DNA of 34,460 nucleotides from CAZFUY01 sp964522445 (GCA_964522445.1 CAZFUY010000018.1:1-34460), one strand, 5' to 3'. Shown: positions 1-7,422, counted from the first letter of the stretch. Program-made: numbers and translations. Notes: a model not told the origin generated them from the sequence alone.

Positions 1-21
1 GGTATGGGCGGCATGATGTAG
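1..21 (+). CDS. groEL: 60 kDa chaperonin GroEL, C-terminal end only
   Basis: The first seven codons read G-M-G-G-M-M-stop, the glycine/methionine-rich tail that ends most bacterial GroEL chaperonins. In GroEL this flexible tail projects into the folding cavity. The rest of the gene lies left of the window. A strong intrinsic terminator follows 27 bases after the stop, as expected for the last gene of a groES-groEL operon. The call rests on six residues, but the motif is very characteristic. Confidence 0.8.
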   Translation, partial: GMGGMM

Positions 22-48
22 TCCCCAGCTTTCTATAAGCGATAAAAG

Positions 49-77
49 AAAGCCCGGTAGAAATATCGGGCTTTTTT
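49..77 (+). terminator. Rho-independent terminator after groEL
   Basis: The arms AAAGCCCG (49-56) and CGGGCTTT (67-74) pair perfectly over a 10-base loop and run straight into a tract of six T (72-77). This is a textbook intrinsic terminator for the gene ending at 21. Confidence 0.9.
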
Positions 78-101
78 GTGTGGATTTTTAATTAAACATT
101 T

Positions 102-320
102 AAACCACGTCCTAAAGGCGTGAAAGTGGTTTTAGGCTACGGCCTTAAGAAAAGCTTGTCATCCCCGAATGCTTTTATCGGGGATCCAGGGGTACTCTAT
201 TAGAGTATCCCTGGAGGTCTTAAGTAATTCAAAGCCACTGGATTCCCGCTAGAAGCATGCGGGAATGACGAAGTATATGTTGGTTTTTTCTGCGCCCTTA
301 TAGGGCGAGATCAAAACCAC
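102..320. repeat. Mosaic inverted-repeat element filling the gap between groEL and the next gene
   Basis: The 78-446 gap holds no gene. Its core (156-272) has near-matching outer arms (156-167 against 260-272) and three hairpins in series: CCCCGA/TCGGGG at 163-168 and 178-183; a 13-pair stem with one G-T pair at 186-214; and ATTCCCGC/GCGGGAAT at 242-249 and 259-266. Around it, a looser pair of arms (about 123-145 and 298-320, both with the AAACCAC motif) looks like the edge of a second, decayed element. Sequences of the type 'ctggattcccgc...gcgggaatgac' are common mobile intergenic repeats in proteobacteria. No promoter for the gene at 447 was obvious. Confidence 0.75.
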
Positions 321-446
321 GTTTTTAGAGTGTGGATATTTACTTTCTGCTCTAAATAAAGAAACATGCTTTGCATCAAGGCTTTATATTAGATCCGGGC
401 TTATGATGCGATTTTTATAAAAATCAGAAAACAGGCCAGCTAGATA

Positions 447-860
447 ATGTCCAAATCATCCTCCGGTAAAACTGAAAAAATATTTCATATTATTTTAGCA
501 ATTATTATTATTGCTCCCATAATTGCTATTAGTGCATATATTATTAATGCAAAAAACGTGGTGGTTGCAGAACTTAAAGAATTAACCGTTCAGCGTAAGG
601 CGGCGTTTGTTGAAATCCGGCCAGCTTTTATGAAATATAAAAATGAACAGGGCGCTTTCCCCGATAAATTACAGCAATTAACCCCAGATTATATCGCATC
701 AATCCCGGCTGCTTTGCAAAGTCCTGAAGATGAATTCCCCATGATGGCTATTAAATATAAACATATAGAGGATGGTGCTTTTTTTCATTTCCATACAAGC
801 TATGGCGGGGCAGTAACAACAGTTTATGATATTGAAAAAAATACTTATTCTAATAAATAG
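447..860 (+). CDS. Small membrane-anchored protein with pseudopilin-like periplasmic part
   Basis: Family not recognised. The 137-residue product has a short basic and serine-rich N-terminus, one strong hydrophobic segment (about residues 12-34, rich in Ile and Ala) and a soluble tail that should face the periplasm. The stretch at about 62-86 (YKNEQGAFPDKLQQL, then PDYIASIPA) resembles the 'Y...G.YP..L..L.P.Yl..iP' pattern at the start of the globular part of type II secretion and type IV minor pseudopilins. The prepilin cleavage motif (G/A-F-x4-E before the hydrophobic helix) is missing, so a processed pilin is unlikely. The ATG at 447 has only a weak ribosome site. It stands alone, with a repeat on its left and a gene-free gap on its right. 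Confidence 0.7.
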   Translation: MSKSSSGKTEKIFHIILAIIIIAPIIAISAYIINAKNVVVAELKELTVQRKAAFVEIRPAFMKYKNEQGAFPDKLQQLTPDYIASIPAALQSPEDEFPMMAIKYKHIEDGAFFHFHTSYGGAVTTVYDIEKNTYSNK

Positions 861-1001
861 CTGATTTTTCAATGTTAGATAAATATACAAAGTTGCACTC
901 TGCAATGATGAGGCCTGTATAAATAGTGCGTTTTGCAATTCATAGAGATAAGAGTTAGCTGGGTTATATCGTAAGTCATTGATTTATAGTGGTTCTAAAA
1001 G

Positions 1002-1018
1002 TTGGCACAGGATCTGCA
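1002..1018 (+). promoter_or_regulatory. Sigma-54 (RpoN) promoter
   Basis: The string TTGGCACAGGATCTGCA has the -24 element TGGCAC (1003-1008) and the -12 element CTGCA (1014-1018). The invariant GG (1004-1005) and GC (1016-1017) are exactly 10 bases apart, as RpoN requires. It differs from the consensus TGGCACGN4TTGCA at only two positions. Transcription would start near 1029 and run right. No plus-strand gene begins before znuC at 2523, so the target is probably an RNA (see 1029-1126). Confidence 0.7.
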
Positions 1019-1028
1019 ATTTGTTAAT

Positions 1029-1126
1029 TAAGTTATATTTAAGTTTTCAGAGTAATAACCGGATTTAACTTTTTCATATAGCAACCACGCTGATGCTAAG
1101 GCGCAGGGAATAGCGCCGCTCTTTTT
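1029..1126 (+). ncRNA. Candidate sigma-54-dependent small RNA
   Basis: Inferred transcript from the RpoN promoter just upstream. It contains no reading frame of useful length. It can end at a hairpin GGCGC (1100-1104) / GCGCC (1113-1117) followed four bases later by TTTTT (1122-1126), a modest terminator. If that one is read through, the stronger stem at 1189-1208 would give a transcript of about 180 bases. The sequence matches no RNA family I know. The promoter is the solid part; the RNA and its ends are inference. The alternative is a promoter stranded after loss of its gene. Confidence 0.4.
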
Positions 1127-1188
1127 ATTCAAAGGTTTGGGAGTAGAATCCTGCCTTGCATACAAAATACATCTTATTTTATATTACT

Positions 1189-1208
1189 GGCCGGGAGTCT
1201 TCCCGGCC
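1189..1208. terminator. Strong hairpin at the end of the PilZ gene
   Basis: GGCCGGGA (1189-1196) and TCCCGGCC (1201-1208) pair perfectly over a 4-base loop. It lies 18 bases past the stop codon of the minus-strand PilZ gene and could also end a plus-strand transcript from 1029. No clean T-tract follows on either strand, so it may act as an RNA 3'-end stabiliser or a weak two-way terminator. Confidence 0.55.
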
Positions 1209-1225
1209 TTAAGTTATCTGTTTTC

Positions 1226-1513
1226 TCAATCCATCTTTAGAAAATTATCCAGAAAACTAAGTCCATAATAATTACCCTCACTGTTTTCATTGTTAATAAC
1301 AAAATAACAGATTCGCCCTCTGGCCTGATGTGTTTTATTGCTTGCTAGATGAACTGTTATATTAATGCGTTCATCTATTTCAAATGTTTTCTGACTTGAA
1401 AAACGCAAGCCACCACGGCTGATATTATGTACAGTATATTTTTCATTATTATTCTGAGACTCTATTATTAGAAATGCCCCTTTAATTGCCTGTCTTTTTT
1501 CTCGTTGATTCAT
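1226..1513 (-). CDS. PilZ-domain protein
   Basis: A 95-residue protein made of one PilZ domain, the common cyclic-di-GMP binding fold. The second signature, N-x-S-x-x-G, is clear at residues 30-35 (NISRGG), followed by the expected beta-strand LRF. The first, arginine-rich signature is only approximate (REKR at residues 4-7 rather than RxxxR), so binding of c-di-GMP is likely but not certain. I chose the ATG at 1513: it overlaps the znuA stop as ATGA and has GAGG five bases upstream. A start 15 bases earlier is possible. The coupling implies that this protein and ZnuA are made from one message, an unusual pairing. Confidence 0.85.
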   Translation of the reverse strand: MNQREKRQAIKGAFLIIESQNNNEKYTVHNISRGGLRFSSQKTFEIDERINITVHLASNKTHQARGRICYFVINNENSEGNYYGLSFLDNFLKMD

Positions 1514-2421
1514 AAATGCCTCAAACAACTGTAAAGTTGTTTAGATATATTTGTTAGTAATTCAAAGTATAAATCTTCACCTGCTTTAAAGCTTGTGCCC
1601 AGAGGGTCAAGGGGAAGAACTTTTACAGGTTTGTCTTCAATTATAGTATGAAGAATTCTGGGTATTAGGGGTGGTTCATAAAATACACAACTAATCTGCT
1701 GTTGTTTTATTTTAGATCGTAAATATTTTATCTGGCGAATGCCAATCTTGTGTTCCGGTGTGCTGGTTATAAAAAATGCTTTTTTTAAACCCTGTTCGTC
1801 TTCAAAATACTGGAAAGCATCGTGAAACATTAAAAATGCTTTATCACTGATTTGCTGCATTTGCTCATGTATTTTTTTATTTAAATTATTCAGACGGCTT
1901 ATTGTTCTTTTTTTATTTTCAGTATATTGATTTTTATGTTCTGGATCGTAAATAATAAATTGAGCATGCAGGTATTCAATAATAGATTTTGCATTTTGTA
2001 TTGAAAGCCACAAATGGCCATCGTACACAGTATGACTGTGTTTGTGCTCTGCTTTAAACATTAGTCGATTGGCTAATTTATGCAGGTCAGGAATCTGAGA
2101 TAAATTGATAATATGTTTATTATCCAGAGAATTAACAATGCCAGGTATAAAACTTTCGATAGAGGGGGCAGCAAATATAATAATGTCAGACTGTTTTATT
2201 AAGCGTCTGTCAGAAGGACGCATATTGTAATTGTGTGGAGTTTGAAAGCCTTTAATCAGCAACTTGGGCTGGGTGATACCTTTAGTTAAATTGCTGACCA
2301 GTGAGTGTAGTGGTTTTAAAGTTACCAGAATGTCAGGTGCTGAAGCACAGGCTAGCGGCAATATCAGTAAATAAAGCAGGATGCCAGTAGATAATTGTTT
2401 ATATAGATGTTTCAGATGCAT
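1510..2421 (-). CDS. znuA: Zinc ABC transporter, periplasmic zinc-binding protein ZnuA
   Basis: The solute-binding protein that captures Zn2+ in the periplasm and hands it to ZnuB. It has 303 residues, with a signal peptide ending near ACASA (residue 28). Predicted zinc ligands of the cluster A-I family are present: His39 (KPLHSLV), His63 (TPHNYNMRPSD), His136 (DGHLW) and His200 (FHDAFQYFE). The flexible histidine loop typical of ZnuA is short here (HKHSH, residues 126-130). It is divergent from znuC-znuB, with about 100 bases between, and ends in an ATGA overlap with the PilZ gene. A degenerate Zur-like palindrome lies just upstream. The family and the context leave little doubt. Confidence 0.93.
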   Translation of the reverse strand: MHLKHLYKQLSTGILLYLLILPLACASAPDILVTLKPLHSLVSNLTKGITQPKLLIKGFQTPHNYNMRPSDRRLIKQSDIIIFAAPSIESFIPGIVNSLDNKHIINLSQIPDLHKLANRLMFKAEHKHSHTVYDGHLWLSIQNAKSIIEYLHAQFIIYDPEHKNQYTENKKRTISRLNNLNKKIHEQMQQISDKAFLMFHDAFQYFEDEQGLKKAFFITSTPEHKIGIRQIKYLRSKIKQQQISCVFYEPPLIPRILHTIIEDKPVKVLPLDPLGTSFKAGEDLYFELLTNISKQLYSCLRHL

Positions 2422-2430
2422 TCAAATAGA

Positions 2431-2452
2431 TTGAGATAATATGATATTGTAG
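2431..2452. promoter_or_regulatory. Possible Zur operator between znuA and znuC
   Basis: The znuA/znuCB intergenic region contains an AT-rich palindrome, AATAT-G-ATATT (2438-2448), in the context GAGATAATATGATATTGT. It resembles the core of gammaproteobacterial Zur boxes, and its place between divergent zinc-import genes fits zinc-dependent repression of both. The outer arms match only in part, so this is a candidate only. Confidence 0.4.
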
Positions 2453-2522
2453 CAGCGAATTTTACGACTCATTGATCTTTATTGTAAGTGTCATGATGAC
2501 TATAACTGTGCGGGTTTAATTA

Positions 2523-3290
2523 GTGAACAAACAAAGTAATGACTATTTAGTTGAAGCTAAAGGTATTTGTCTTCAAATAGCAGATCGACCTGTCTTAGAT
2601 AATGTGGATCTGCAAGTTAAAGCGGGTGAGATTGTTACATTAATAGGCCCCAATGGTTCAGGTAAAACCTCACTGGTTCGATTATTGCTGGGTCTGATTC
2701 AAGCAGATAAAGGTCAGTTACAACGTAAAGCAGATTTACGAATTGGCTATTTACCACAAAAATTTCATGTAGATCCCATCTTACCGCTTAGTGTAAAACG
2801 ATTTTTGCAACTGGCATGTCCGCTAAATGATGAGCAATTAATAATAGCGGTTAAACAGTTAAGTGTTGAACATCTGCTAAATAGCCCCATACAAAAAATA
2901 TCGGGCGGAGAATTTCAGCGAGTATTGCTGGCAAGAGCTTTACTGCGTAAACCAGATTTACTGGTGCTGGATGAACCCGCACAGGGTGTCGATATAAATG
3001 GTCAGCAACAGTTATATCGACTGATATCAGAGATACGAGATCAATATGGCTGTGGTGTGTTAATGGTGTCTCATGACCTGAACCTGGTTATGGCATCAAC
3101 TGATCGCGTATTGTGCCTGAACACGCATATCTGTTGCACGGGTCATCCAGAAGCGGTAAGTAAGCACCCGGAGTACTTAAAATTATTTGGAACATCCCTG
3201 GATGATATGGCTGTTTATACTCATCATCATGATCACACACACAACCTGCACGGGGATGTAGTTGAACACAGGGATTGTGATCATGGATGA
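2523..3290 (+). CDS. znuC: Zinc ABC transporter, ATP-binding protein ZnuC
   Basis: The cytoplasmic ATPase that powers zinc import through ZnuB. All ABC motifs are present: Walker A GPNGSGKTS (42-50), signature SGGEF (127-131), Walker B LLVLDEP (146-152) and the switch His184 (VSHD). The C-terminus carries a histidine-rich tail (YTHHHDHTHNLHG and on), usual for ZnuC and probably a zinc sensor or store. The length, 255 residues, is normal. The start is GTG at 2523 with no strong ribosome site. The stop overlaps the znuB start (ATGGATGA), so the two are translationally coupled. Confidence 0.95.
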   Translation: MNKQSNDYLVEAKGICLQIADRPVLDNVDLQVKAGEIVTLIGPNGSGKTSLVRLLLGLIQADKGQLQRKADLRIGYLPQKFHVDPILPLSVKRFLQLACPLNDEQLIIAVKQLSVEHLLNSPIQKISGGEFQRVLLARALLRKPDLLVLDEPAQGVDINGQQQLYRLISEIRDQYGCGVLMVSHDLNLVMASTDRVLCLNTHICCTGHPEAVSKHPEYLKLFGTSLDDMAVYTHHHDHTHNLHGDVVEHRDCDHG

Positions 3291-4068
3291 TTTTATTTTA
3301 CGTGCATTAATTGCTGGTTTACTCGTTGTGATGGTTACAGGTCCTTTAGGCTGCATTGTGGTCTGGCGGCGCATGGCCTATTTTGGTGATACTTTGGCGC
3401 ACTCGGCATTATTGGGTACAGCACTTAGTTTAAGTTTTAATTTTAATCCTTTATTTGGTGTTATTTTTACAGGTCTATTAGTCAGTGTATTGCTGGTGGT
3501 TTACCAACGCAAACCTGATATTTCAAGTGATACATTGCTTGGTATTTTGGCGCATGGCGCTTTGGCTTTGGGGCTGGTTTTACTGGCCTTTATGCAAGCA
3601 CAGGGAATGCGTGTTGATTTAATGGCATATTTGTTTGGGGATATTTTAGCCGTTACCCAAATAGACCTAATGTGGATGTTTGCTGGAATGTTATTTGTTT
3701 TATTGAGTTTAAAATTCTTATGGCGTTCATTATTGTCTATTGCAATACATGAAGAATTAGCTCGTAGTGAGGGCATAGCTGTAGACAGAGTGCGCTTACA
3801 GTTTATGTTGTTAATGGCTTTAGTTGTTGCAGTGGCAATGAAAGTAGTTGGTGTGTTATTAATAACTGCTTTACTTATTATACCTGCGGCAAGTGCAAGG
3901 CGTTTTGCACGTTCACCAGAATCAATGGCTGTTATGGCATTAATATTTGGTGTGCTTTCTGTTTTTCTTGGTATAGCCGCATCAATGCAATGGGATAGTC
4001 CTACAGGCCCATCTATAGTGGTGGCATCTGTAAGTGTATTCTTTTTATCTCGATTAAAAGCAGCTTAA
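3283..4068 (+). CDS. znuB: Zinc ABC transporter, membrane permease ZnuB
   Basis: The inner-membrane channel of the zinc importer, ABC-3 family, with about eight hydrophobic segments over 261 residues. Family hallmarks are GPLGCIVVWRRMAYFGDTLAHSALLG near the N-terminus and the conserved EELARSEGI loop that meets the ATPase. I chose the ATG at 3283, which overlaps the last 8 bases of znuC and has AGGGA about ten bases upstream; a TTG seven codons earlier is less likely. It works with ZnuC and with ZnuA from the divergent gene. AT-rich sequence with hairpins follows. Confidence 0.94.
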   Translation: MDDFILRALIAGLLVVMVTGPLGCIVVWRRMAYFGDTLAHSALLGTALSLSFNFNPLFGVIFTGLLVSVLLVVYQRKPDISSDTLLGILAHGALALGLVLLAFMQAQGMRVDLMAYLFGDILAVTQIDLMWMFAGMLFVLLSLKFLWRSLLSIAIHEELARSEGIAVDRVRLQFMLLMALVVAVAMKVVGVLLITALLIIPAASARRFARSPESMAVMALIFGVLSVFLGIAASMQWDSPTGPSIVVASVSVFFLSRLKAA

Positions 4069-4158
4069 GAGAATAAATTTTTTTATTAATATAGTGTAAT
4101 AATAACCTGCTAGATAACAGGTTTATAAAATTATTGTTTTTGTTTTTTACTAATAGTT

Positions 4159-4194
4159 AAGTAGCTGCAACTACAGTAATAGTCGCAGCTACTT
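4159..4194. terminator. Long hairpin between znuB and the CZB gene
   Basis: AAGTAGCTGC (4159-4168) and GCAGCTACTT (4185-4194) pair perfectly. After one mismatch the stem continues with ACTA/TAGT, giving about 14 base pairs and a 6-base loop. It sits between two convergent genes (znuB ends at 4068, the CZB gene at 4308) and probably serves as a two-way transcription barrier, although no T-tract follows on either side. A weaker 6-bp stem lies at 4104-4123. Confidence 0.5.
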
Positions 4195-4307
4195 GTCTGT
4201 TTAAGATTATATAATTCGTAGGATATAAAGAAGTGATTTTCTCTCTGGCTAAAAAATAGCTTCAGTAAAAACCTGGTTAGAAACCTACTGACTATATGTT
4301 TATGTTT

Positions 4308-4670
4308 TCAGGACTCGTCTATTTTCCAGCCCATCATTTCTCTTGTTAGATCAGCAGATAATGTTTTGTATTTACTATTATCGCCAATTGCTGCTTCGGC
4401 TTCAGCTTTTTTATTACTTAAGGCCAGGCTAAGTATGCCAGCTGCAGTTTTATGGAATTCTGCATGTAAGTTCTTTACTTTGGAGTAGTGGGGTGATAAC
4501 TGTTCTTTCGATGAACATGAATATATCCATTTTCCAAAATCACATTGATTATCCTGACAAACTATATCAGGATTCCATTCGCTTTCACCTGTTTTTATTG
4601 CGTTTAATAATCGTTGTTTCCACATTCCATGTGCGCCAATACCCTTATTAATTTCATCTGCTATACTCAT
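4308..4670 (-). CDS. Free-standing CZB (chemoreceptor zinc-binding) domain protein
   Basis: The 120-residue protein is nearly all CZB domain. The expected 3-His/1-Cys zinc site is visible: His14 (HGMWKQRLL), Cys43 (CDFGKWIY, the family's CxxGKW motif), and His69 and His73 (HAEFH). CZB domains usually sit at the end of chemoreceptors or on diguanylate cyclases such as DgcZ, where zinc binding changes activity. Here there is no other domain, no signal peptide and no membrane segment, so it should be cytoplasmic and act on a partner in trans or as a zinc buffer. It lies 240 bases from znuB, convergent with it. Whether zinc regulates its expression is not visible. Confidence 0.88.
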   Translation of the reverse strand: MSIADEINKGIGAHGMWKQRLLNAIKTGESEWNPDIVCQDNQCDFGKWIYSCSSKEQLSPHYSKVKNLHAEFHKTAAGILSLALSNKKAEAEAAIGDNSKYKTLSADLTREMMGWKIDES

Positions 4671-4859
4671 TGCGCTTTTCCTGTGGTTATACTAAATTTA
4701 AAATATAGTTCTAAAAAGAACTAGTTATTATAATAGTCCACATTGATTTTTTTTATCTTATATATTTTATTTTTTTATAAATTTAGATGATGTTTTTTAA
4801 GGATTGCTAAATTTTATTTTTTATAAATCGGTTAGTAAAAAATTATATAATAAATTTAG

Positions 4860-5600
4860 TTATTCGCACGTGCCAATGGAGCCAATGCGGCAGCGCTGAT
4901 ATTTTACCCAGGTAGTACCACTTAAATTGGCCTTGTCAAAACTTGATCCGTCAATAATAGCTGCGCGAATAGATGCTTTACTTAAATCTGCCTGATCAAA
5001 TATTGAATCAAGCAAATTGGCTTCTTCGAATTTTGCTGATTTTAGACTGGCATGTGTGAAGTCGGCATTTTCTAAGTCGGCCTGATTAAATATTGCTGCT
5101 TCAGCTTTTACATATTGAAAACTTGTTGATGAGAATTTTGCTCGACTGAAATTAACATTATTTAACTGTGCTTTATCAAAGCGGCTGTTATCTACCTGCG
5201 CTTCGTAAAAGACGGCTTTATTTATTCTGCTGGTTGAAAAATTAGTTTGTTGGATATTAGTGCGGCTGAATCTTGCCTCATCCAGTATTGCACCTGAGAA
5301 GTTACATGAATTTATTTTTGCGTTATTAAACAGAGCACGTTCCATTCTTGCTTTAGTGAAATTGGTATTATTTAGTATTGAGAAAGTTAGGTCTGCGCCT
5401 CGTAAACGAGCTCTTGATAAATTGCTATTAGTAAAATTAACGCGTCTGAGAATAGCGCCTTTTAAATTTACGGAAGATAAATCTAGTTTACTTTTATCAC
5501 ATCCGGTCCAGTTAACACCGGGCTGTGCTTTATCATCGCATTTGGCATGTGCAATACTGAATGAAAGCATTAAGCAAAGTAAAATAAGACTTATTTTCAT
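4860..5600 (-). CDS. Exported pentapeptide-repeat protein
   Basis: It begins with a clear signal peptide (hydrophobic core, cleavage near SIAHA, residue 19), then a short lead with Cys and the motif GVNWTGCD. From about residue 38 to 230 there are tandem A(D/N)LxX-type pentapeptides (for example GADLTFSILNNTNF and ADLENADFTHASL) that should fold into a right-handed quadrilateral beta-helix. The helix would lie in the periplasm or outside the cell. Export separates it from cytoplasmic Qnr/MfpA-type gyrase-protecting members. No function can be named. It lies 40 bases downstream of the PilJ-type gene on the same strand, so the two may be co-transcribed. Confidence 0.85.
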   Translation of the reverse strand: MKISLILLCLMLSFSIAHAKCDDKAQPGVNWTGCDKSKLDLSSVNLKGAILRRVNFTNSNLSRARLRGADLTFSILNNTNFTKARMERALFNNAKINSCNFSGAILDEARFSRTNIQQTNFSTSRINKAVFYEAQVDNSRFDKAQLNNVNFSRAKFSSTSFQYVKAEAAIFNQADLENADFTHASLKSAKFEEANLLDSIFDQADLSKASIRAAIIDGSSFDKANLSGTTWVKYQRCRIGSIGTCE

Positions 5601-5640
5601 TGCTGGCTGGCTTTTTTTGAAATCATAATGTCTGATTAAG

Positions 5641-6429
5641 TCAGGAATTATTTGCTACCTGTTCATACATTTTTGTTATGTCATTCATTATTATTAATAG
5701 CTTATCAGCTGACATTTTTACCATTAAGGGAATAAAACCACCATTACTTTTATGAGAGCTACGAGTAAGCATAGCAAATTGTTTTCTTGCCTGATTTAGC
5801 TTTTTATCTATTCGCTCAGTATTTAGAGTTGAATTCATTAATTCAGATAGTGCGCCCTTAAATTCATTAACCGCTCTTGAATAATCCCCAGTGTATTCAG
5901 AGCTGGTAAATCCCCAGCTTTGCAGCATATATAAATTTGACATGCGCTGGGATAGCATACGTTGACGGCCAGAAATATTAACCAGATATCCTGCCTGTGA
6001 GTCTGATTCATCCTGAAGCATAATAACTACGCGATGAGATGCGCGAAGTGTGTCTTCAGCCAGGTAGCGCAGCTCTGCGGCTTTTGTTCTAAGCACAGGG
6101 CTGCTGGCAATCTGTTTCATGGGTAACCAGAGCTCAGTGACTTTTTTCAGTTGTTTATTAATCCTTCCTGTTGGGCGAAATTCCTTTAGTTCCTGTAATT
6201 GCTGTTCAAACAGGGTAATAGCATCTTCAAGTTGTTGTGTGCTTTTTTTCTTTTTTATATCCATGCCTGTCTGGCAATAAGTTGCAACAATGCGCTGAGT
6301 CAGCATTCGTTGTCGGCCTGCTTTGTTTATGGCTGATGAAACATTGTAAATCTCAGCCTGGCTTTCTGTTGGCAAAAGAAAGCAGAGAATGAGTATTGGT
6401 AATGAAATAGCTTTGATGAGTCCATTCAT
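5641..6429 (-). CDS. Periplasmic protein with tandem PilJ/NarX-type sensor motifs
   Basis: The 262-residue product has a signal peptide (cleavage near TESQA, residue 25) and two copies of the hallmark of the type IV pili methyl-accepting chemotaxis transducer N-terminal domain: AGRQRMLTQR at 37-46 and SGRQRMLSQR at 153-162. Each is followed by a helical stretch, so the protein is probably two four-helix sensor modules. In PilJ and NarX-like receptors such modules sit ahead of membrane and signalling domains. Here there is no transmembrane segment after the signal peptide and no output domain. It may be a soluble ligand-binding partner of a receptor. The next gene downstream encodes the exported pentapeptide protein. 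Confidence 0.85.
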   Translation of the reverse strand: MNGLIKAISLPILILCFLLPTESQAEIYNVSSAINKAGRQRMLTQRIVATYCQTGMDIKKKKSTQQLEDAITLFEQQLQELKEFRPTGRINKQLKKVTELWLPMKQIASSPVLRTKAAELRYLAEDTLRASHRVVIMLQDESDSQAGYLVNISGRQRMLSQRMSNLYMLQSWGFTSSEYTGDYSRAVNEFKGALSELMNSTLNTERIDKKLNQARKQFAMLTRSSHKSNGGFIPLMVKMSADKLLIIMNDITKMYEQVANNS

Positions 6430-6647
6430 AGGAATGACAACCTGTAATGTATGAAAAAATACTGGATAGGATAAGTGCTTTATCCCGTTTTAGTTGTTGT
6501 CATTTTAGTAAGCTGTTTTTGCAGGCTTATCTAAGGGTAAGATATAGCCCATAAATGCTAGTAAGAACAGCTTTAAACAGAGAAAAACTAATATAAGTGT
6601 ATAGCTATATATATGTTTTGATTTAGGTCAATAGAGGTATTTTGTTA

Positions 6648-7409
6648 TTAGATGTTATCTGCTTCAGATTGAATTACTGACATAATTTGTTTTCTGGCTG
6701 CCAGTGCTAATTCATCACGAGTATAGTTACGGGCATCTATAGACTTAAGGAAGTGCAGACTTACATCCATTTTTGTTTCAGACATCATATCCAGCGTGGA
6801 TTCAAGAAGTTGTGTGTCACCAATAAAAGGTGCTTTAGGGTGAACACCATCTGGATGAGGGTAGCGTATAGCAACAGGCTGAACTTGAACGTTGGCATCG
6901 ATAGCGGCCTGAAAAAGACGGCTGTGAAAGCGCTTCAGTGATGTGCCATCTGTTGTTGTGCCTTCGGGAAATAAAATAACATGCCCCTTATTTTCTAATG
7001 CTTCACGAATATCATTTAGTGATTGTTTGGTTGAATTTCTGCATCCCCGCTTTATAAATAAAGTGCCTGTTTTTGCTGCTAACCAGCCAATAACTGGCCA
7101 GCTATTAACCTCATCTTTTGATAAAAAATGAACAGGTAAAGTAGAACCCAGTGTGGGTATATCAAACCAGGAAATATGATTAACTACAAACAGTGTCGGT
7201 GTTTGATTGGGTGTGCCATAAATTTTTCGTCTGACACCAAATATTTTACACATGCGACCATGCCACCAGAGAGTAAACTTTGCAGCCAGTGTTCTGGGGT
7301 GGATTCTTTTTCTAAGAAATAATGAGGCAAGGAAAATACCTGTAAAAATATGAATAATTAAAAGAAATAAGCGCCAGCTTATTCTTAAAGGTTTAAAGTG
7401 ATGTTTCAT
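6648..7409 (-). CDS. plsC: 1-acyl-sn-glycerol-3-phosphate acyltransferase family (PlsC-like)
   Basis: Transfers an acyl chain to the sn-2 position of lysophosphatidic acid in phospholipid synthesis, or to a related lysolipid. The catalytic HX4D motif is NHISWFD (His78, Asp83). The FPEGTTTDG motif at 147-155 and the block KRGCRNSTKQ complete the acyltransferase set. A hydrophobic N-terminal segment (about 12-32) anchors it in the inner membrane. At 253 residues it is typical of the short PlsC family. It starts 13 bases after the nadC stop and is probably the last gene of the argA-EgtB-like-nadC run. Gammaproteobacteria often have several PlsC paralogues, so the exact acceptor is open. Confidence 0.85.
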   Translation of the reverse strand: MKHHFKPLRISWRLFLLIIHIFTGIFLASLFLRKRIHPRTLAAKFTLWWHGRMCKIFGVRRKIYGTPNQTPTLFVVNHISWFDIPTLGSTLPVHFLSKDEVNSWPVIGWLAAKTGTLFIKRGCRNSTKQSLNDIREALENKGHVILFPEGTTTDGTSLKRFHSRLFQAAIDANVQVQPVAIRYPHPDGVHPKAPFIGDTQLLESTLDMMSETKMDVSLHFLKSIDARNYTRDELALAARKQIMSVIQSEADNI

Positions 7410-7422
7410 GTGTTTTTCAATA

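Noticed and set aside
3183..3290. Histidine-rich tail of ZnuC as a novel feature
   Set aside because: A histidine-rich C-terminus is usual in ZnuC proteins, so it is recorded under the gene only.
6270..6290. Second sigma-54-like string (TGGCAATAAGTTGCA)
   Set aside because: The GG to GC spacing is 9, not 10, and the site is inside the PilJ-type coding region.
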